A program made the position numbers and the translations under genes. The notes under the pieces were generated by a model that was not told the origin of the DNA, searched no databases, and saw only the letters and a list, made by a program, of their open reading frames with translations. This document shows, piece by piece, positions 1 through 10,281 of a stretch of DNA of 64,000 bases. This stretch comes from Nocardia amikacinitolerans NBRC 108937 (GTDB lineage Bacteria > Actinomycetota > Actinomycetes > Mycobacteriales > Mycobacteriaceae), in assembly GCF_001612615.1 (NCBI RefSeq), contig NZ_BDAU01000009.1, positions 62,001 through 126,000 of the forward strand, read 5' to 3'. Numbering within the stretch: the stretch's first letter is position 1; each line of letters starts with the position of its first letter.

Positions 1-782
1 CGCACCGCGCCGCGCGGCTCCAGCTCGACGGCGCGTTCGCGAGCCGCGTCCCGCGCTGCCGTATAACCGGTTTCGGACAGCAGCGGCTCCAGATGGATCT
101 CCGCGCCGAGTTTCTCCGCCAGCGGCTGCACCGTTTGCACGCAGCGCAGCGGATCGGCCGAATAGATCTCGCTCGCGCCGAAAGCCAGCAGATGCGGCAC
201 CAACGCCTGCGCTTGGTCGCGCCCGGCCCGCTCCAGCGGCCGTTCGTCGTCCGGACCGTCGAAACGGCTACGGTGGCCTGCCTTCGCGTGCCGTACGAGC
301 AACAAGGTCTCGGTGGTGGCGGGCAGTCGGCTGAAGGCCCGCACGACCTGCCGATCCATCGGATAGGACAGCTCGTCCATCACCCGATCCAGCGGATGCC
401 AGGTCAGCACATCCACTTCGGTATTGGCGGTGAATTCGCCGCCGGCCACTTCCGCGGCCCAATAATCGACGCGTTTGAGCTTGCGGTGCCCGGGAATGGG
501 GTAGGTGACGTGCCCGAGGTACCGGCCGAGGCGGGAGTCCAGGCCGGTCTCCTCGCGCACCTCGCGCACGGCGGCGAGCAGCGGGGTCTCACCCGGATCG
601 ATCTTGCCTTTGGGCAGGGACCAGTCCTGGTACTTGGGCCGGTGCACGACCGCGATCTCCACACCGCCGGGCGCACCGGGGGCGCGGCGCCAGAGCACGG
701 CCCCCGCTGCGTGAATATTGGCCGTCACTCGGGGATCCCAGAACGGTCCCCCGTCCATCTCGTATCCCGTCGTCGCTTTCAC
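1..782 (-). CDS. mutT1: MutT1-type Nudix hydrolase fused to histidine phosphatase (C-terminus cut by window edge)
   Basis: Hydrolyses oxidised or dinucleotide phosphates; in mycobacteria MutT1 removes 8-oxo-dGTP and diadenosine polyphosphates. Read from the minus strand, an N-terminal Nudix domain (about residues 20-150) carries the full Nudix box, G-x5-E-x7-REVREETGL. It is followed by a histidine-phosphatase domain opening with LVRHAKAGH. The frame runs off base 1, so the C-terminus is missing. The GTG at 782 overlaps the ppk1 stop (GTGA), giving translational coupling; an in-frame ATG at 758 is an alternative start. The order fbiD-ppk1-mutT1 resembles the Rv2983-Rv2985 region. Confidence 0.9.
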   Translation of the reverse strand, partial: MKATTGYEMDGGPFWDPRVTANIHAAGAVLWRRAPGAPGGVEIAVVHRPKYQDWSLPKGKIDPGETPLLAAVREVREETGLDSRLGRYLGHVTYPIPGHRKLKRVDYWAAEVAGGEFTANTEVDVLTWHPLDRVMDELSYPMDRQVVRAFSRLPATTETLLLVRHAKAGHRSRFDGPDDERPLERAGRDQAQALVPHLLAFGASEIYSADPLRCVQTVQPLAEKLGAEIHLEPLLSETGYTAARDAARERAVELEPRGAV

Positions 783-2953
783 TGCTGTTCCGGTCTCCGC
801 AGTCGCATCAGGAATTCTTGGTGGTCGCGGACCTGCTCACCGTCCTCGCCGGTGCGGGCCGGTGCGGCATGCCAGCTGCCATCCGCTTGGAGTACCCAGC
901 AGCGGGTGGTCGGATACAGGGCCGAGTCGAAGACGCCGCCCAACTGCTCGCACAGCTTCGGATCCTTCACCTGGGCCATCACCTCGACCCGGCGGTCCAG
1001 GTTGCGGTGCATCATGTCCGCGCTGCCGATCCAGTACTCGTCCTGGGCCTGGAAGTGCATGATCCGCGAATGCTCGAGGAAGCGGCCGAGGATGGAGCGC
1101 ACCTCGATGTTGTCGCTCATGCCAGGCACGCCGGGGCGCAGCCCGCAGATGCCGCGCACCACGATCTGCACCGGTACGCCGGCTTGCGAGGCGCGGTACA
1201 GCGCGTCGATCACCTGCTCGTCCACGATCGCGTTGGCCTTCAACCGGATTCGCGCCTCGGCGCCCTGCAGCGCCAGCTCGGTCTCGCGCTGGATGCGATC
1301 GATGATGCCCGCGCGCACGCCCTGCGGTGCGACAAGCAGGTTGCGGTAGTTGGCTTTTCGGGAGTAGCCGGTCAGCGAGTTGAACAGATCTGTCAGGTCG
1401 GCACCGATTTCCGGTGCCGCCGTTAGTAATCCGACGTCCTCGTATAGTCGGGCCGTCTTCGGGTTGTAGTTGCCGGTGCCGATGTGGCAGTAGCGGCGGA
1501 TGGTCGAACCCTCGCGCCGCACCACCAGACACGTCTTGCAGTGCGTCTTCAGACCGATGAGGCCGTAGACCACGTGCACGCCCGCCTGCTCCAGCGCCCG
1601 TGCCCATTTGATGTTGGCCTGCTCGTCGAAGCGGGCCTTGATCTCCACCAGCGCGACCACCTGCTTGCCCGCCTCGGCCGCGTCGATGAGCGCGTTGACG
1701 ATGGGGGAGTCGCCGGAGGTGCGGTAGAGGGTCTGCTTGATCGCGAGCACCTGCGGGTCGGCCGCGGCCTGCTCGATGAAGCGCTGCACGCTGGTGGAGA
1801 ACGAGTCGTACGGGTGGTGCACCAGCACGTCGCCCTCGCGCAGCGCCTGGAATACGTTGCGCGGAGTCTCGCGCTCGCCGAACGCGGGCGGGGTGGCCGG
1901 AACGTACGGCGCGTCCTTCAGGTTCGGCCGGTCCACGCCGTACACCTGCCACAGGCAGGACAGGTCGAGCAGGCCGGGCACCTGGATCACGTCGCCGGGA
2001 TCGACGTCGAGCTCGCGCAACAGCAGATCGAGCATGTGCTCGGTCATGTCGTCGGAGACCTCGAGCCGCACCGGTGAACCGAAGCGGCGGCGGGCCAGTT
2101 CGCGTTCGAGCGCCTGCAGCAGGTCCTCGTCGCGGTCCTCGTCGACCTCGAAATCGGCGTTGCGGGTGATGCGGAAGGAATGGTGCTCCACCACGTCCAT
2201 GCCGGGGAAGAGCAGATCCAGGTGCGCGGCGATGAGCGATTCCATCGGAAGGAAGGCGGCCACCGGGTTGCCCGACGAGTTGCGCCGGACTCGCACGAAG
2301 CGGTCCACGTTGTCGGGGACCTTGACCCTGGCGAAGTGTTCGCCGCCGGTGGCGGAGTCCTTCACCGTCACGGCGAGGTTGAGGCTCAGCCCGCTGATGT
2401 AGGGGAACGGATGCGCCGGATCCACCGCGAGCGGGGTGAGCACCGGGAAGACCTGATCCTGGAAGTAGGCCGAAAGACGCTGGCGCTCATCGTCGTTGAG
2501 GTCGCGCCACTCGATGATGGCGATGCCCTCCGCGGTGAGCGCGGGCAGCACCGAATCAAGGAAGGCCCGCGCGTGCCGGTCCGCGATCTCCTGCGTGCGG
2601 ACCGCGATCAGTTCCAATTGCTCGCTCGGCGAGCGACCGTCGGCCGAGCGCACCGACAACCCGGTCTCGGCGCGACGCTTCAGCCCGGCGACCCGGACCA
2701 TGTAGAACTCGTCGAGGTTGGAGGCGAAGATCGCCAGGAATTTCGCGCGTTCGAGCAACGGCAGCGAAGCGTCCTCGGCGAGCGCGAGCACCCTGGCGTT
2801 GAAGTCGAGCCAGCTCAGCTCCCTGTTCAAGTAGCGATCGCGTGGCAACTGCTGCGTCGCCTGCTCGGCCCGCAGCGGAGTCACGGCGGGCGGAGGCGTG
2901 GGAAGCAGCTGCTGTTGCTTGACGGTTTCCGTATCGCTCACGTCACCGATCAT
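779..2953 (-). CDS. ppk: Polyphosphate kinase 1
   Basis: Reversibly transfers the gamma phosphate of ATP to long-chain polyphosphate in the cytoplasm, part of phosphate storage and the stringent response. The 724 residues match the usual PPK1 length. An N-terminal domain ([20 protein letters not shown]) is followed by head and C-terminal domains with HHPYDSF, the basic stretch [10 protein letters not shown], and the two catalytic-region histidine motifs GLKTHCKT and [12 protein letters not shown] at 2953. It lies 71 bases downstream of fbiD and its stop overlaps the start of the MutT1-like gene, so the three probably form one operon. Confidence 0.95.
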   Translation of the reverse strand: MIGDVSDTETVKQQQLLPTPPPAVTPLRAEQATQQLPRDRYLNRELSWLDFNARVLALAEDASLPLLERAKFLAIFASNLDEFYMVRVAGLKRRAETGLSVRSADGRSPSEQLELIAVRTQEIADRHARAFLDSVLPALTAEGIAIIEWRDLNDDERQRLSAYFQDQVFPVLTPLAVDPAHPFPYISGLSLNLAVTVKDSATGGEHFARVKVPDNVDRFVRVRRNSSGNPVAAFLPMESLIAAHLDLLFPGMDVVEHHSFRITRNADFEVDEDRDEDLLQALERELARRRFGSPVRLEVSDDMTEHMLDLLLRELDVDPGDVIQVPGLLDLSCLWQVYGVDRPNLKDAPYVPATPPAFGERETPRNVFQALREGDVLVHHPYDSFSTSVQRFIEQAAADPQVLAIKQTLYRTSGDSPIVNALIDAAEAGKQVVALVEIKARFDEQANIKWARALEQAGVHVVYGLIGLKTHCKTCLVVRREGSTIRRYCHIGTGNYNPKTARLYEDVGLLTAAPEIGADLTDLFNSLTGYSRKANYRNLLVAPQGVRAGIIDRIQRETELALQGAEARIRLKANAIVDEQVIDALYRASQAGVPVQIVVRGICGLRPGVPGMSDNIEVRSILGRFLEHSRIMHFQAQDEYWIGSADMMHRNLDRRVEVMAQVKDPKLCEQLGGVFDSALYPTTRCWVLQADGSWHAAPARTGEDGEQVRDHQEFLMRLRRPEQQ

Positions 2954-3024
2954 CCCCTACGAACCGCGCGGTGTGCAGGTCGACATCGGGATTGCCGGGC
3001 GGATCACGCCTTATCGGCGACCGG

Positions 3025-3708
3025 CTAGCACACGCGGCGAACAGGTTCGTGAACACGGCAGGACCAGCCGATGTCGCGCAGGACAGCGCGGGTGGCGGCG
3101 CCCGCGCCGAGTTCGACGGCCAAGTCGAGATCCGCGGCGGTGTCGACATCGAGGCGCAGCCCTGGCCAGTGGCCGGTGAGATCGGCTGCACCCGCCGCGA
3201 TGTGCCGCCGCGCGGAGTCGGCGCCGAACCGAGGATCAAGCGGCGCGACGCCGTCGCGGACAACGAGGGCGGCCGTGCCGGTCCCCGCGTGATCGACGAC
3301 CACCGCACGCCGTCCGACGGGCGCGACCGTCAGCATGTCGGCGAGTTCCTCGGTGCGCAGCGCGGGCAGATCGGCTTGCAGCGCCAGCAGTTCGACCGCA
3401 CCGTGGCGACGGCGCAACGCGGCGGCGGCGTCCGACAGCGCGGTGTTCAAACCGTCGGAGTCGGTGATGCGGGGCTCCGGATGGACGTGCGCGCCGAGCC
3501 CGTCCGCCAGCTCGGCGACCGCGGGATCCGGGGTGACGACGGTGACCGAACGCACCTGCGGGACCGCCGCGGCGGCCGACACGGTGTCGGCGAGCATGGC
3601 GAGCACGAGCCGCGCCCGGTGCTCCGGGCGCAGCCGCTCGGCCAGTCGGCTCTTGGCCAGATCGAGGCTCTTGACCGCGATCACGGCGTGCACGGCGTGC
3701 GGGCGCAT
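3025..3708 (-). CDS. fbiD: 2-phospho-L-lactate / phosphoenolpyruvate guanylyltransferase of F420 synthesis
   Basis: CofC/FbiD family enzyme that activates phosphoenolpyruvate (2-phospholactate in archaea) with GTP for assembly of coenzyme F420. The 227-residue product starts [20 protein letters not shown], with the nucleotide-binding basic motif [10 protein letters not shown], and contains DSDGLNTAL and the QADLPAL metal-site motif. I chose ATG at 3708 because everything upstream of it in the frame overlaps divergent gpsA and looks non-coding. Only 31 bases separate this start from gpsA, so the two promoters must overlap. F420 use supports an actinomycete source. Confidence 0.88.
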   Translation of the reverse strand: MRPHAVHAVIAVKSLDLAKSRLAERLRPEHRARLVLAMLADTVSAAAAVPQVRSVTVVTPDPAVAELADGLGAHVHPEPRITDSDGLNTALSDAAAALRRRHGAVELLALQADLPALRTEELADMLTVAPVGRRAVVVDHAGTGTAALVVRDGVAPLDPRFGADSARRHIAAGAADLTGHWPGLRLDVDTAADLDLAVELGAGAATRAVLRDIGWSCRVHEPVRRVC

Positions 3709-3739
3709 GGCCCCAATCCTTCCATGGCATATTGGGCAG

Positions 3740-4750
3740 ATGACGAGGGCGGCAGTACTTGGTGCGGGATCGTGGGGGACGGCGTTCGCGAAGGTGTTGG
3801 CAGACGCCGGAACCGAGGTCACGATCTGGGCGCGGCGCGCCGAGGTGGCCGAGGCGCTCGCCACCGAGCACCGCAACCCCTTCTATCTGCCCGACGTGCA
3901 GCTGCCCGCCGTTGCCGCAACCAACGATCCGGAACGGGCGCTCGAGGGCGCGGAGCTCGTGGTGCTCGCGGTGCCTTCTCAATCCCTGCGCGCGAATCTC
4001 GAGACGTGGAAACCCGCGCTGCACACCGCGATCACCGAACACGACGCGACGCTGCTGAGCCTGGCCAAGGGCATCGAGACCGGAACGCTGCTGCGGATGA
4101 GCCAGGTCATCGCCGAGGTGACCGGCACCGAGCCCAGCCGCATCGCGGTGCTGTCCGGACCGAACCTGGCCAAGGAGATCGCCGCGGGTCAGCCCGCCGC
4201 CACCGTGATCGCCTGCTCCGACGCCGCGCGCGCCGAGGCCGTCCAGCAGGCCAGCTACACCGGCTACTTCCGGCCGTACACCAACACCGACGTGATCGGC
4301 TGCGAGATCGGCGGCGCCTGCAAGAACGTCATCGCGCTGGCCTGCGGCATCGCCTCCGGCATGGGTCTCGGCGACAACTCCATCGCCAGCCTGATCACCC
4401 GCGGCCTCGCCGAGATCATCCGGCTCGGCGTCGCGCTCGGTGCCGAACCGGTGACGCTCGCGGGACTGGCCGGCGTCGGCGACCTGGTGGCCACCTGCAC
4501 CTCGCCGCTGTCGCGCAACCGGTCCTTCGGGCACGTGCTCGGCGCGGGCGGCTCGATGGAGGCGGCACAGGAGGCCACCCAGGGGCAGGTCGCCGAGGGT
4601 GTGAAATCGTGCACATCGGTGCGCGCGCTCGCCGCCGCGCACAACGTGGAAATGCCGCTCACCAACGCGGTGCACCAGGTGTGCCACGAGGGCCTCTCGG
4701 TGCGCGAAGCCGTCGGCAATCTGCTCGGGCGGCGGGTCAAGCCGGAGTGA
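3740..4750 (+). CDS. gpsA: NAD(P)-dependent glycerol-3-phosphate dehydrogenase
   Basis: Reduces dihydroxyacetone phosphate to sn-glycerol-3-phosphate for phospholipid synthesis. The 336-residue protein begins with the Rossmann loop [12 protein letters not shown]. It contains the family motifs [23 protein letters not shown] and [14 protein letters not shown], which carries the catalytic lysine region. ATG at 3740 places the Rossmann motif at residue 7, as in homologues. A long in-frame upstream extension is only the shadow of fbiD and was left out. It is followed by ddl after an 87-base gap, and the two are probably co-transcribed as in mycobacteria (gpsA-ddlA). Confidence 0.95.
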   Translation: MTRAAVLGAGSWGTAFAKVLADAGTEVTIWARRAEVAEALATEHRNPFYLPDVQLPAVAATNDPERALEGAELVVLAVPSQSLRANLETWKPALHTAITEHDATLLSLAKGIETGTLLRMSQVIAEVTGTEPSRIAVLSGPNLAKEIAAGQPAATVIACSDAARAEAVQQASYTGYFRPYTNTDVIGCEIGGACKNVIALACGIASGMGLGDNSIASLITRGLAEIIRLGVALGAEPVTLAGLAGVGDLVATCTSPLSRNRSFGHVLGAGGSMEAAQEATQGQVAEGVKSCTSVRALAAAHNVEMPLTNAVHQVCHEGLSVREAVGNLLGRRVKPE

Positions 4751-4837
4751 TCGTCGCAGGGTAGCGGTCGCTATCACCACCGCGCGGCGGCCCGGTCCGC
4801 GCTCGCGGCGGTGCCCGGTGCGGGTACGGTTCGGTGC

Positions 4838-5929
4838 ATGACGAACCGGATCAGGGTGGCTGTGGTGTTCGGCGGGCGCAGCAATGAGCACGCCGTCTCG
4901 TGTCTGTCGGCCGGCAGCGTGCTGCGCAACCTGGATCCGGAGAAGTACGAGGCCGTCCCGATCGGCATCACCACCGAGGGCGCCTGGGTGCTCGGCGGGG
5001 CCGAGGTGGCCGCGCTGCGTCGCACGGACGACGAGCTGCCTTCCGTCGACGCCTCCGGCACCGCTCTGACGCTGACCGCGGACCCGCAGCGCGCGGGGTC
5101 GCTGGTCGCCCTGGACGATCCCGCCGCCGCCCTCGGCTCGGTCGACGTGGTCTTCCCGATCCTGCACGGCCCGTTCGGCGAGGACGGCACCCTGCAGGGC
5201 ATGCTCGAGCTCGCGGGCATCCCGTACGTGGGCCCCGGCGTGCTGGCCAGCGCGGCGGGCATGGATAAGGAGTTCACCAAGAAGCTGCTCGCGGCCGACG
5301 GCCTGCCGATCGGCACGCAGGTGGTGCTGCGCCCCGGCGTCGCGACGTTGTCCGCCGACGAGCGGGAGCGGCTCGGCCTTCCGGTGTTCGTCAAGCCCGC
5401 GCGCGCCGGTTCCTCGCTCGGCATCACGAAGGTGGACGACTGGAGCGAGCTAAACACCGCCATCGCGACGGCGCGCGAGCACGATCCGAAGGTGATCGTG
5501 GAGTCGGGCATCGTCGGGCGCGAGGTCGAATGCGGCGTGCTGGAATTCCCGGACGGTCGGATCGAGGCCAGCGTGATCGCCGAGATCCGGATGCCCGACG
5601 ACGACGCGCCGGAGTTCTACGACTTCGACACCAAATACCTCGACGACGTCTGCGAGTTCGACGTTCCTGCGAAGCTGGACGACGAGGTGGCCGAGCAGAT
5701 CAGGGAACTGGCGGTCCGCGCCTTCCGCGCGCTCGACTGCCAGGGCCTCGCGCGGGTGGATTTCTTCGTCACCGAGCAGGGGCCGGTGATCAACGAGATC
5801 AACACGATGCCGGGGTTCACCTCGATCTCCATGTATCCCCGCATGTGGGAGGCGACCGGCGTGGAGTACGGCGCGCTGGTCTCGACGTTGATCGAAACCG
5901 CGCTGGCTCGGGGGACCGGCCTGCGCTGA
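4838..5929 (+). CDS. ddl: D-alanine--D-alanine ligase
   Basis: ATP-grasp ligase that makes the D-Ala-D-Ala dipeptide for peptidoglycan in the cytoplasm; target of D-cycloserine. The 363-residue product shows the N-terminal [13 protein letters not shown] motif. ATP-grasp elements follow: HGPFGEDGT, the lysine in [12 protein letters not shown], and the magnesium-binding [11 protein letters not shown] near the C-terminus. The start is ATG at 4838; a nine-codon in-frame extension upstream lacks support. The gene ends in front of a strong hairpin at 6006-6036 and converges with the DUF3515 gene. Confidence 0.95.
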   Translation: MTNRIRVAVVFGGRSNEHAVSCLSAGSVLRNLDPEKYEAVPIGITTEGAWVLGGAEVAALRRTDDELPSVDASGTALTLTADPQRAGSLVALDDPAAALGSVDVVFPILHGPFGEDGTLQGMLELAGIPYVGPGVLASAAGMDKEFTKKLLAADGLPIGTQVVLRPGVATLSADERERLGLPVFVKPARAGSSLGITKVDDWSELNTAIATAREHDPKVIVESGIVGREVECGVLEFPDGRIEASVIAEIRMPDDDAPEFYDFDTKYLDDVCEFDVPAKLDDEVAEQIRELAVRAFRALDCQGLARVDFFVTEQGPVINEINTMPGFTSISMYPRMWEATGVEYGALVSTLIETALARGTGLR

Positions 5930-5937
5930 GCGGCTGG

Positions 5938-6060
5938 ACCGAAGGCGTCCGCCAGCCCGTCGGATGGACCGAATGTCCCTTCGGTCGGGGTGCGTCCGCC
6001 GTCGTGAATCGACCGAAGGTGGCCTTTGGTCGATTCTGGCGGGTGATGGTCACCTTCAGT
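5938..6060. repeat. Cluster of GACCGAAGGT-type inverted repeats
   Basis: At least four copies or half-copies of a short motif, GGACCGAAGG / CGACCGAAGGTG / reverse complement CCTTCGGTCG, lie between the converging ddl and DUF3515 genes. One hairpin is GACCGAA (5967-5973) with TTCGGTC (5980-5986). The stronger one is listed separately at 6006. A half copy, GGTCACCTTCAGTCG, follows near 6044. The same motif recurs at 59641-59693, again between converging gene ends. Confidence 0.6.
6006..6036. terminator. Bidirectional terminator-like hairpin, ddl / DUF3515
   Basis: GAATCGACCGAAGG (6006-6019) pairs with CCTTTGGTCGATTC (6023-6036) through 14 pairs, one of them G-U, around a three-base loop. It sits where two genes converge and has no T tract, which is common in actinobacteria. 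Confidence 0.6.
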
Positions 6061-6154
6061 CGAGAGTTGTCTCCTGACCGGCCGGGCTCGGGACGCGCAC
6101 GTCCGGGGCGAAACCTGCTGGTGACAGTAGGAATTCGTGGACCGGCGGCCGTGG

Positions 6155-7156
6155 TCAGTTGGGCAGCGGGCCCGGGTCGAGCGGCTTGGCGGGCAGGTTG
6201 GCGGTGATGGTGTCGGAGACCTCTTGCAGCGGGGTGGGTCCGGAACCGTCCGGCACCGTCAGCGCGATGTAGGTCTCGCGGTCGACGGCGAACCAGGTGC
6301 TGGCCTTGGCAGCGTCGTCGCGCGCTTCGAACCACTGCACGTCGTTGACGATCTGGAGCGGTGAGGCGCGGTGGAATTCGAGCGGCCGGTCCAAGCCGCA
6401 GCGCAGCACGATGGCGTCCCCGCCGTCCGGGCGCTGCCAGGCGCGGGTGGCGGGGGGAGCGGGTTCGACCAGCGTGGACTTGGTGAACTCGCCGAGGTCG
6501 GCTGGCAACGCGGGCAGCAGCTTGGTGCAGGCCTCACCGGTAGCGGCGGGTGCGGGCACCGGTCCGAGCACCAGCGGTTCGCGTTCCACGGGCATGCGGC
6601 GGGCGAGTACGGCGGCGACCAAGACGGCGACGACCAGAACCACCGGCAGGGCGACGGCGGTCGCGATCAATGCCGGGGGATACGGGCGGGATTCGGCACT
6701 TTCGGTCTCGGACTCCGAGGTGGCGCTTGGCTTTTCGTCGGCGTCGGGCTGCGCGTCGGTGGTGGCATCCGCCTCGCCGCTGGCCTCCGGGGTCGCGTCG
6801 GCGTCGGTGCTCTCGGACTTGCTGTCGGGGCGGGCCTGCTCGGTGGCCGGGGTCGCGTCGGCGTCGGGCGTCTCGGTGGTCTCGCGCTGGTTGGTGGCGC
6901 GGGGCCGCGCGGCGGCTTGGGACTCGCCCGCGCCGGGCGTCTTGGACTTGCCGGTGACCTCTGGCTCGTGGTCGGCGCGCGATTCCCCGGCGGCCCGGGC
7001 CTCGTCGGTCGCGCCGGGCTGCTCGGTGGCGCCGGCTTTCTCGGCGGGCCCCGGCGCTGCCTTCCCGGCATCGCCCTTGCCGAGGTCGGTCGGCTTCCGA
7101 CCCTCGGCGGGTTCTCGCCCCTGCGCCGAGTCGCTGTCCGACGAGTCCGCCGCCAT
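6155..7156 (-). CDS. DUF3515 membrane protein with long low-complexity N-terminal region
   Basis: Actinobacterial DUF3515 protein of unknown function, equivalent in position to Rv2980 between ddlA and thiL. From ATG at 7156 the first ~180 residues are Ala/Glu/Asp/Thr/Pro-rich and disordered. A single membrane helix (PPALIATAVALPVVLVVAVL) follows, then the extracytoplasmic DUF3515 domain with CTKLLPALP and VLRCGLDRP, two cysteines that may pair. From memory, mycobacterial relatives are under 200 residues, so the N-terminal extension is an expansion; its DNA carries an exact 21-base repeat at 6787 and 6847. The long frame further upstream is a shadow of thiL. Confidence 0.75.
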   Translation of the reverse strand: MAADSSDSDSAQGREPAEGRKPTDLGKGDAGKAAPGPAEKAGATEQPGATDEARAAGESRADHEPEVTGKSKTPGAGESQAAARPRATNQRETTETPDADATPATEQARPDSKSESTDADATPEASGEADATTDAQPDADEKPSATSESETESAESRPYPPALIATAVALPVVLVVAVLVAAVLARRMPVEREPLVLGPVPAPAATGEACTKLLPALPADLGEFTKSTLVEPAPPATRAWQRPDGGDAIVLRCGLDRPLEFHRASPLQIVNDVQWFEARDDAAKASTWFAVDRETYIALTVPDGSGPTPLQEVSDTITANLPAKPLDPGPLPN

Positions 7157-7345
7157 GCGTACCGGTCCTTCCTCTTCGCGCTCGCTGGAGCCGGTCGGCG
7201 CGGGTCGCGCGGGCTGCGTCGCGGCGGGCGCCGCGGACCGGCTCGGTGGTCTCGATTGCCCTGCACAGGGTACCGTCGAGCCGATTCCAGCTGGCACTAC
7301 CTCGGGAAGGGACCGGTCATCAGCGAGAGCGCGGCGCCTCGGACG

Positions 7346-8314
7346 GTGCGTGAGCTGGGCGAGTTCGCGCTGATCGAGCGCATCAACGCCCGCAGGGTGC
7401 AGGCGCCCGCCGTGCTGCTCGGTCCCGGCGACGACGCGGCGCTGGTCGCCGCGCCCGACGGCCGCTTCGTGGTGACCACCGACATGCTGGTCGAGGGTCG
7501 GCACTTCCGGTGCGACTGGTCGAGCCCGCGCGAGATCGGCCGCAAGGCGATCGCGCAGAACGCCGCCGACGTGGTCGCCATGGGCGCGGCGCCGACGGCG
7601 TTCGTGGTGGCGCTCGGCTGCCCCGCGGACACGCCCGTCGACGTCGTCGACGAACTGGCCGACGGCATGTGGGCGGAGGCGGCGCGCGCGGGCGGCTCGA
7701 TCGCGGGCGGCGACCTGGTGCGCAGCCCAGAACTGGTCGTCTCGGTCACCGCGTTCGGCGATCTGCGCGGCAAGGCGCCGGTCACCAGAGCCGGTGCGCG
7801 AGTGGGTGACACGGTGGCGGTGGCGGGTCGGCTGGGTTGGTCGGCCGCGGGGCTGGCCGCGCTCACCGCGTCCGCCGACGCCGAGGAGTTCGCCGAAGCC
7901 CTTGCGGCCCATCGGGTCCCGCAACCACCGTACGAGGCGGTGCTCGGATCGTCCTGGCGGGCGGGGCACTCGCTCACCGACGTCTCCGACGGACTGCTCG
8001 CCGATCTCGGCCACATCGCCGAAACCTCCGGCGTCGGGATCGATCTCGACGCGGCCGCGCTGCGCGACCCCGCCCTCGACGCGCTGGCCCGCCGACTGGA
8101 TGCCGATGCGGCGCAATGGATTCTGGCCGGGGGCGAGGATCACGCCTTCGCAGGAACCTGGCCGAGTGGCGCTGAGCTGCCGGAAGGCTGGCGCGTGATC
8201 GGCCGGGTGACGGCCGGGTCGGGGGTCACCGTGGACGGCGCGCGGCACGAGGGCGGCAACGGTTGGGAATCGTTCCGTGGGGCGGACTCTGCGTCCGGCC
8301 CCGACCCACGATAG
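7346..8314 (+). CDS. thiL: Thiamine-monophosphate kinase
   Basis: Phosphorylates thiamine monophosphate to the active diphosphate. Motifs in order: [22 protein letters not shown], the [12 protein letters not shown] helix, [21 protein letters not shown] and GGEDHAF, all typical of the PurM-like ThiL fold. GTG at 7346 is the first conventional start compatible with the fold, but homologues have roughly a dozen more residues before LGEFAL. A good Shine-Dalgarno (GGGAAGGGA, 7304-7312) lies upstream facing an ATC codon at 7319, so the true start is uncertain. The gene is divergent from DUF3515 and 11 bases before ung. Confidence 0.9.
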   Translation: MRELGEFALIERINARRVQAPAVLLGPGDDAALVAAPDGRFVVTTDMLVEGRHFRCDWSSPREIGRKAIAQNAADVVAMGAAPTAFVVALGCPADTPVDVVDELADGMWAEAARAGGSIAGGDLVRSPELVVSVTAFGDLRGKAPVTRAGARVGDTVAVAGRLGWSAAGLAALTASADAEEFAEALAAHRVPQPPYEAVLGSSWRAGHSLTDVSDGLLADLGHIAETSGVGIDLDAAALRDPALDALARRLDADAAQWILAGGEDHAFAGTWPSGAELPEGWRVIGRVTAGSGVTVDGARHEGGNGWESFRGADSASGPDPR

Positions 8315-8325
8315 GTTGTGCGGTC

Positions 8326-9009
8326 ATGGGCGCGAAACCATTGTCGGAAATCATGGATCCGGGCTGGGCACAGGCCTTGGAACCGGTCGCGGACCGGATC
8401 AGGGAGATGGGCGAGTTCCTCCGGGTCGAGAACGCCGAGGGCCGCGGCTACCTCCCCGCGGGTGAGAACGTGCTACGCGCCTTCCAGCGACCGTTCGACA
8501 AGGTCCGCGTACTGATCGTCGGTCAGGATCCGTACCCGACGCCCGGTCATCCCATGGGCCTGAGTTTCTCTGTGGCGCCGGACGTTTCGCCGGTTCCGCG
8601 CAGCCTCGCCAACATCTTCGCCGAACTGCACAAGGACCTCGGCCACCCGACGCCCTCCTGCGGCGATCTGAGCCCGTGGTCGGACCAGGGCGTGCTGCTG
8701 CTCAACCGCGTGCTCACCGTCTCGCCGGGCAAGCCGGCCTCGCACCGCGGCAAGGGCTGGGAGGCGGTCACCGAGCAGGCCATTCGCGCGCTCGTCGCGC
8801 GGGACGAGCCGCTGGTGGCTATCCTCTGGGGCCGCGACGCCTCGACGCTGAAGCCGCTGCTGGGCGAGGCCGAGGTGCCCTACATCGAGTCCGCGCACCC
8901 CTCCCCGCTGTCCGCGTCCCGCGGCTTCTTCGGCTCGCGTCCGTTCTCGCGGGTCAACGAGCTGCTCGACGAACTGGGCGCCGAACCCGTCGACTGGCGC
9001 CTGCCCTGA
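8326..9009 (+). CDS. ung: Uracil-DNA glycosylase (family 1)
   Basis: Removes uracil from DNA to start base-excision repair. The 227-residue protein carries the catalytic water-activating motif [10 protein letters not shown] with its aspartate, [13 protein letters not shown], and the leucine-loop motif [18 protein letters not shown] with the second catalytic histidine. ATG at 8326 ([14 protein letters not shown]) matches the N-terminus of actinobacterial Ung. It follows thiL by 11 bases, the same pairing as Rv2977c-Rv2976c, and is probably translated from the same transcript. Confidence 0.95.
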   Translation: MGAKPLSEIMDPGWAQALEPVADRIREMGEFLRVENAEGRGYLPAGENVLRAFQRPFDKVRVLIVGQDPYPTPGHPMGLSFSVAPDVSPVPRSLANIFAELHKDLGHPTPSCGDLSPWSDQGVLLLNRVLTVSPGKPASHRGKGWEAVTEQAIRALVARDEPLVAILWGRDASTLKPLLGEAEVPYIESAHPSPLSASRGFFGSRPFSRVNELLDELGAEPVDWRLP

Positions 9010-9085
9010 TCCCCTTCTCCGCCCGGCCCGCCGGGAACCCGCACCACCAGCACCACCGCACAAACACCAGATGAGGAGCACTGCA

Positions 9086-9340
9086 ATGCAGCACAACACC
9101 GTTCGCGGCGCCTTGCGCGGCACCACCGCCACGCTGGCCATGGCCGCCGCCATCGCGGGCGCGACGTCGGCGGCGACCGCCGCGCCGCTTCCGCTGGAGC
9201 CCGCCACGGCGACCAGCGAGACCGCACCGGTGGCCGAGGAGTTCACCTCGACCGGCTCCTCCACCATCTCCGCCTCGGTGAACGCGAAGGTCGCGTGCCT
9301 GTTCCAGCGCACCTTCAGCGCCATGCGCCTGGACTGCTGA
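9086..9340 (+). CDS. Small secreted protein of unknown function
   Basis: An 84-residue product not recognised as any named family. It has a Sec signal peptide: a basic start (MQHNTVRGALRG), a hydrophobic alanine-rich core and an AxA-type cleavage site (ATAAPLP) near residue 34. The mature part is about 50 residues, Thr/Ser-rich, with two cysteines (VACLF and the terminal LDC) that could form a disulfide. ATG at 9086 is preceded by GAGGAG at seven bases; the in-frame ATG at 9071 overlaps that ribosome-binding site and is less likely. It may belong to the ung transcript. Confidence 0.65.
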   Translation: MQHNTVRGALRGTTATLAMAAAIAGATSAATAAPLPLEPATATSETAPVAEEFTSTGSSTISASVNAKVACLFQRTFSAMRLDC

Positions 9341-9398
9341 GCCCCGCGTTACCAGAGGCTCACGACGAGGCGTACCCGCCCTGTGCGATGCTCAGATC

Positions 9399-10280
9399 GT
9401 GAGTAATGCGAACAATCTCCTCGAGCCCACTCGGCTGCGGTTGCGCGGTTCGGGTGGGCTCGAGCTGGCTGCCGACCAATTCGGCCCGGTCGACGGCCCG
9501 CTCGTCGTCTTTCTGCACGGCGGCGGACAGACCAGGCACTCGTGGAAGCAGACCGGCGCCAAGCTGGCCGCGGCCGGGATGCGAGTGATCACCCTGGACG
9601 CGCGCGGCCACGGCGACAGCCAGTGGTCGCCGGACCGCGACTACACACGCGAGACGATGGTCGCGGACCTGACCCTCGTACTGGAACAGCTGGACGCCGC
9701 GAGCGCACCTGGCGGGGGTGCGGTCGTGGTCGGCGCCAGCATGGGCGGCATCACCGGCCTGCTGACCACGGCGTCGCCGGGCGGCGCATCGATCCGTGCC
9801 TTGGTGCTCGTCGACATCGTGACCCGGCCAGAGCCCGAGGGCGTCGCCAGGGTCATCGACTTCCTCAGCAAGCACCGCGACGGCTTCGACACCCTCGATC
9901 AGGTGGCCGACGCGGTCGCCGAGTACCTGCCGCACCGGCCGCGGCCGGAGAACACCGATGGTCTGCGGCGCAATCTGCGCCAGCGTGACGGCCGCTGGTA
10001 TTGGCACTGGGATCCGGACATGCTGCGCGACCGCGTCGAGGATCCGAGCGCGATGATCGAGCCGATGGAGGCGGCGGCCAGGGCCCTGCGGATTCCGGTG
10101 CTGCTGGTGCGCGGCATGCAGTCCGACGTGGTGAGCGCCGAGGGTGCCGCGGCGTTCCAGGCGCTGGTGCCGCACGCCGAGATCGTCGAGATCGGCGGTG
10201 CCGCGCACACCGCGGCCGGTGACGACAACGACTCGTTCACCGACGCGGTCGCGAAGTTCGTGGTGGAGAACCTGAAGTAG
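9399..10280 (+). CDS. Alpha/beta-hydrolase fold protein
   Basis: Predicted esterase/lipase-like hydrolase; substrate unknown. The 293-residue sequence has the oxyanion motif VVFLHGGGQTRHSW (about 36-49) and LDARGHGDS, usual before the nucleophile elbow. The elbow is GASMGG with Ser114, and a likely catalytic histidine lies in GGAAHTAAGD near residue 268. No signal peptide is visible, so it should be cytoplasmic. GTG at 9399 is the start. The stop is one base from the stop of the convergent enoyl-CoA hydratase frame. Confidence 0.85.
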   Translation: MSNANNLLEPTRLRLRGSGGLELAADQFGPVDGPLVVFLHGGGQTRHSWKQTGAKLAAAGMRVITLDARGHGDSQWSPDRDYTRETMVADLTLVLEQLDAASAPGGGAVVVGASMGGITGLLTTASPGGASIRALVLVDIVTRPEPEGVARVIDFLSKHRDGFDTLDQVADAVAEYLPHRPRPENTDGLRRNLRQRDGRWYWHWDPDMLRDRVEDPSAMIEPMEAAARALRIPVLLVRGMQSDVVSAEGAAAFQALVPHAEIVEIGGAAHTAAGDDNDSFTDAVAKFVVENLK

Positions 10281-10281
10281 G

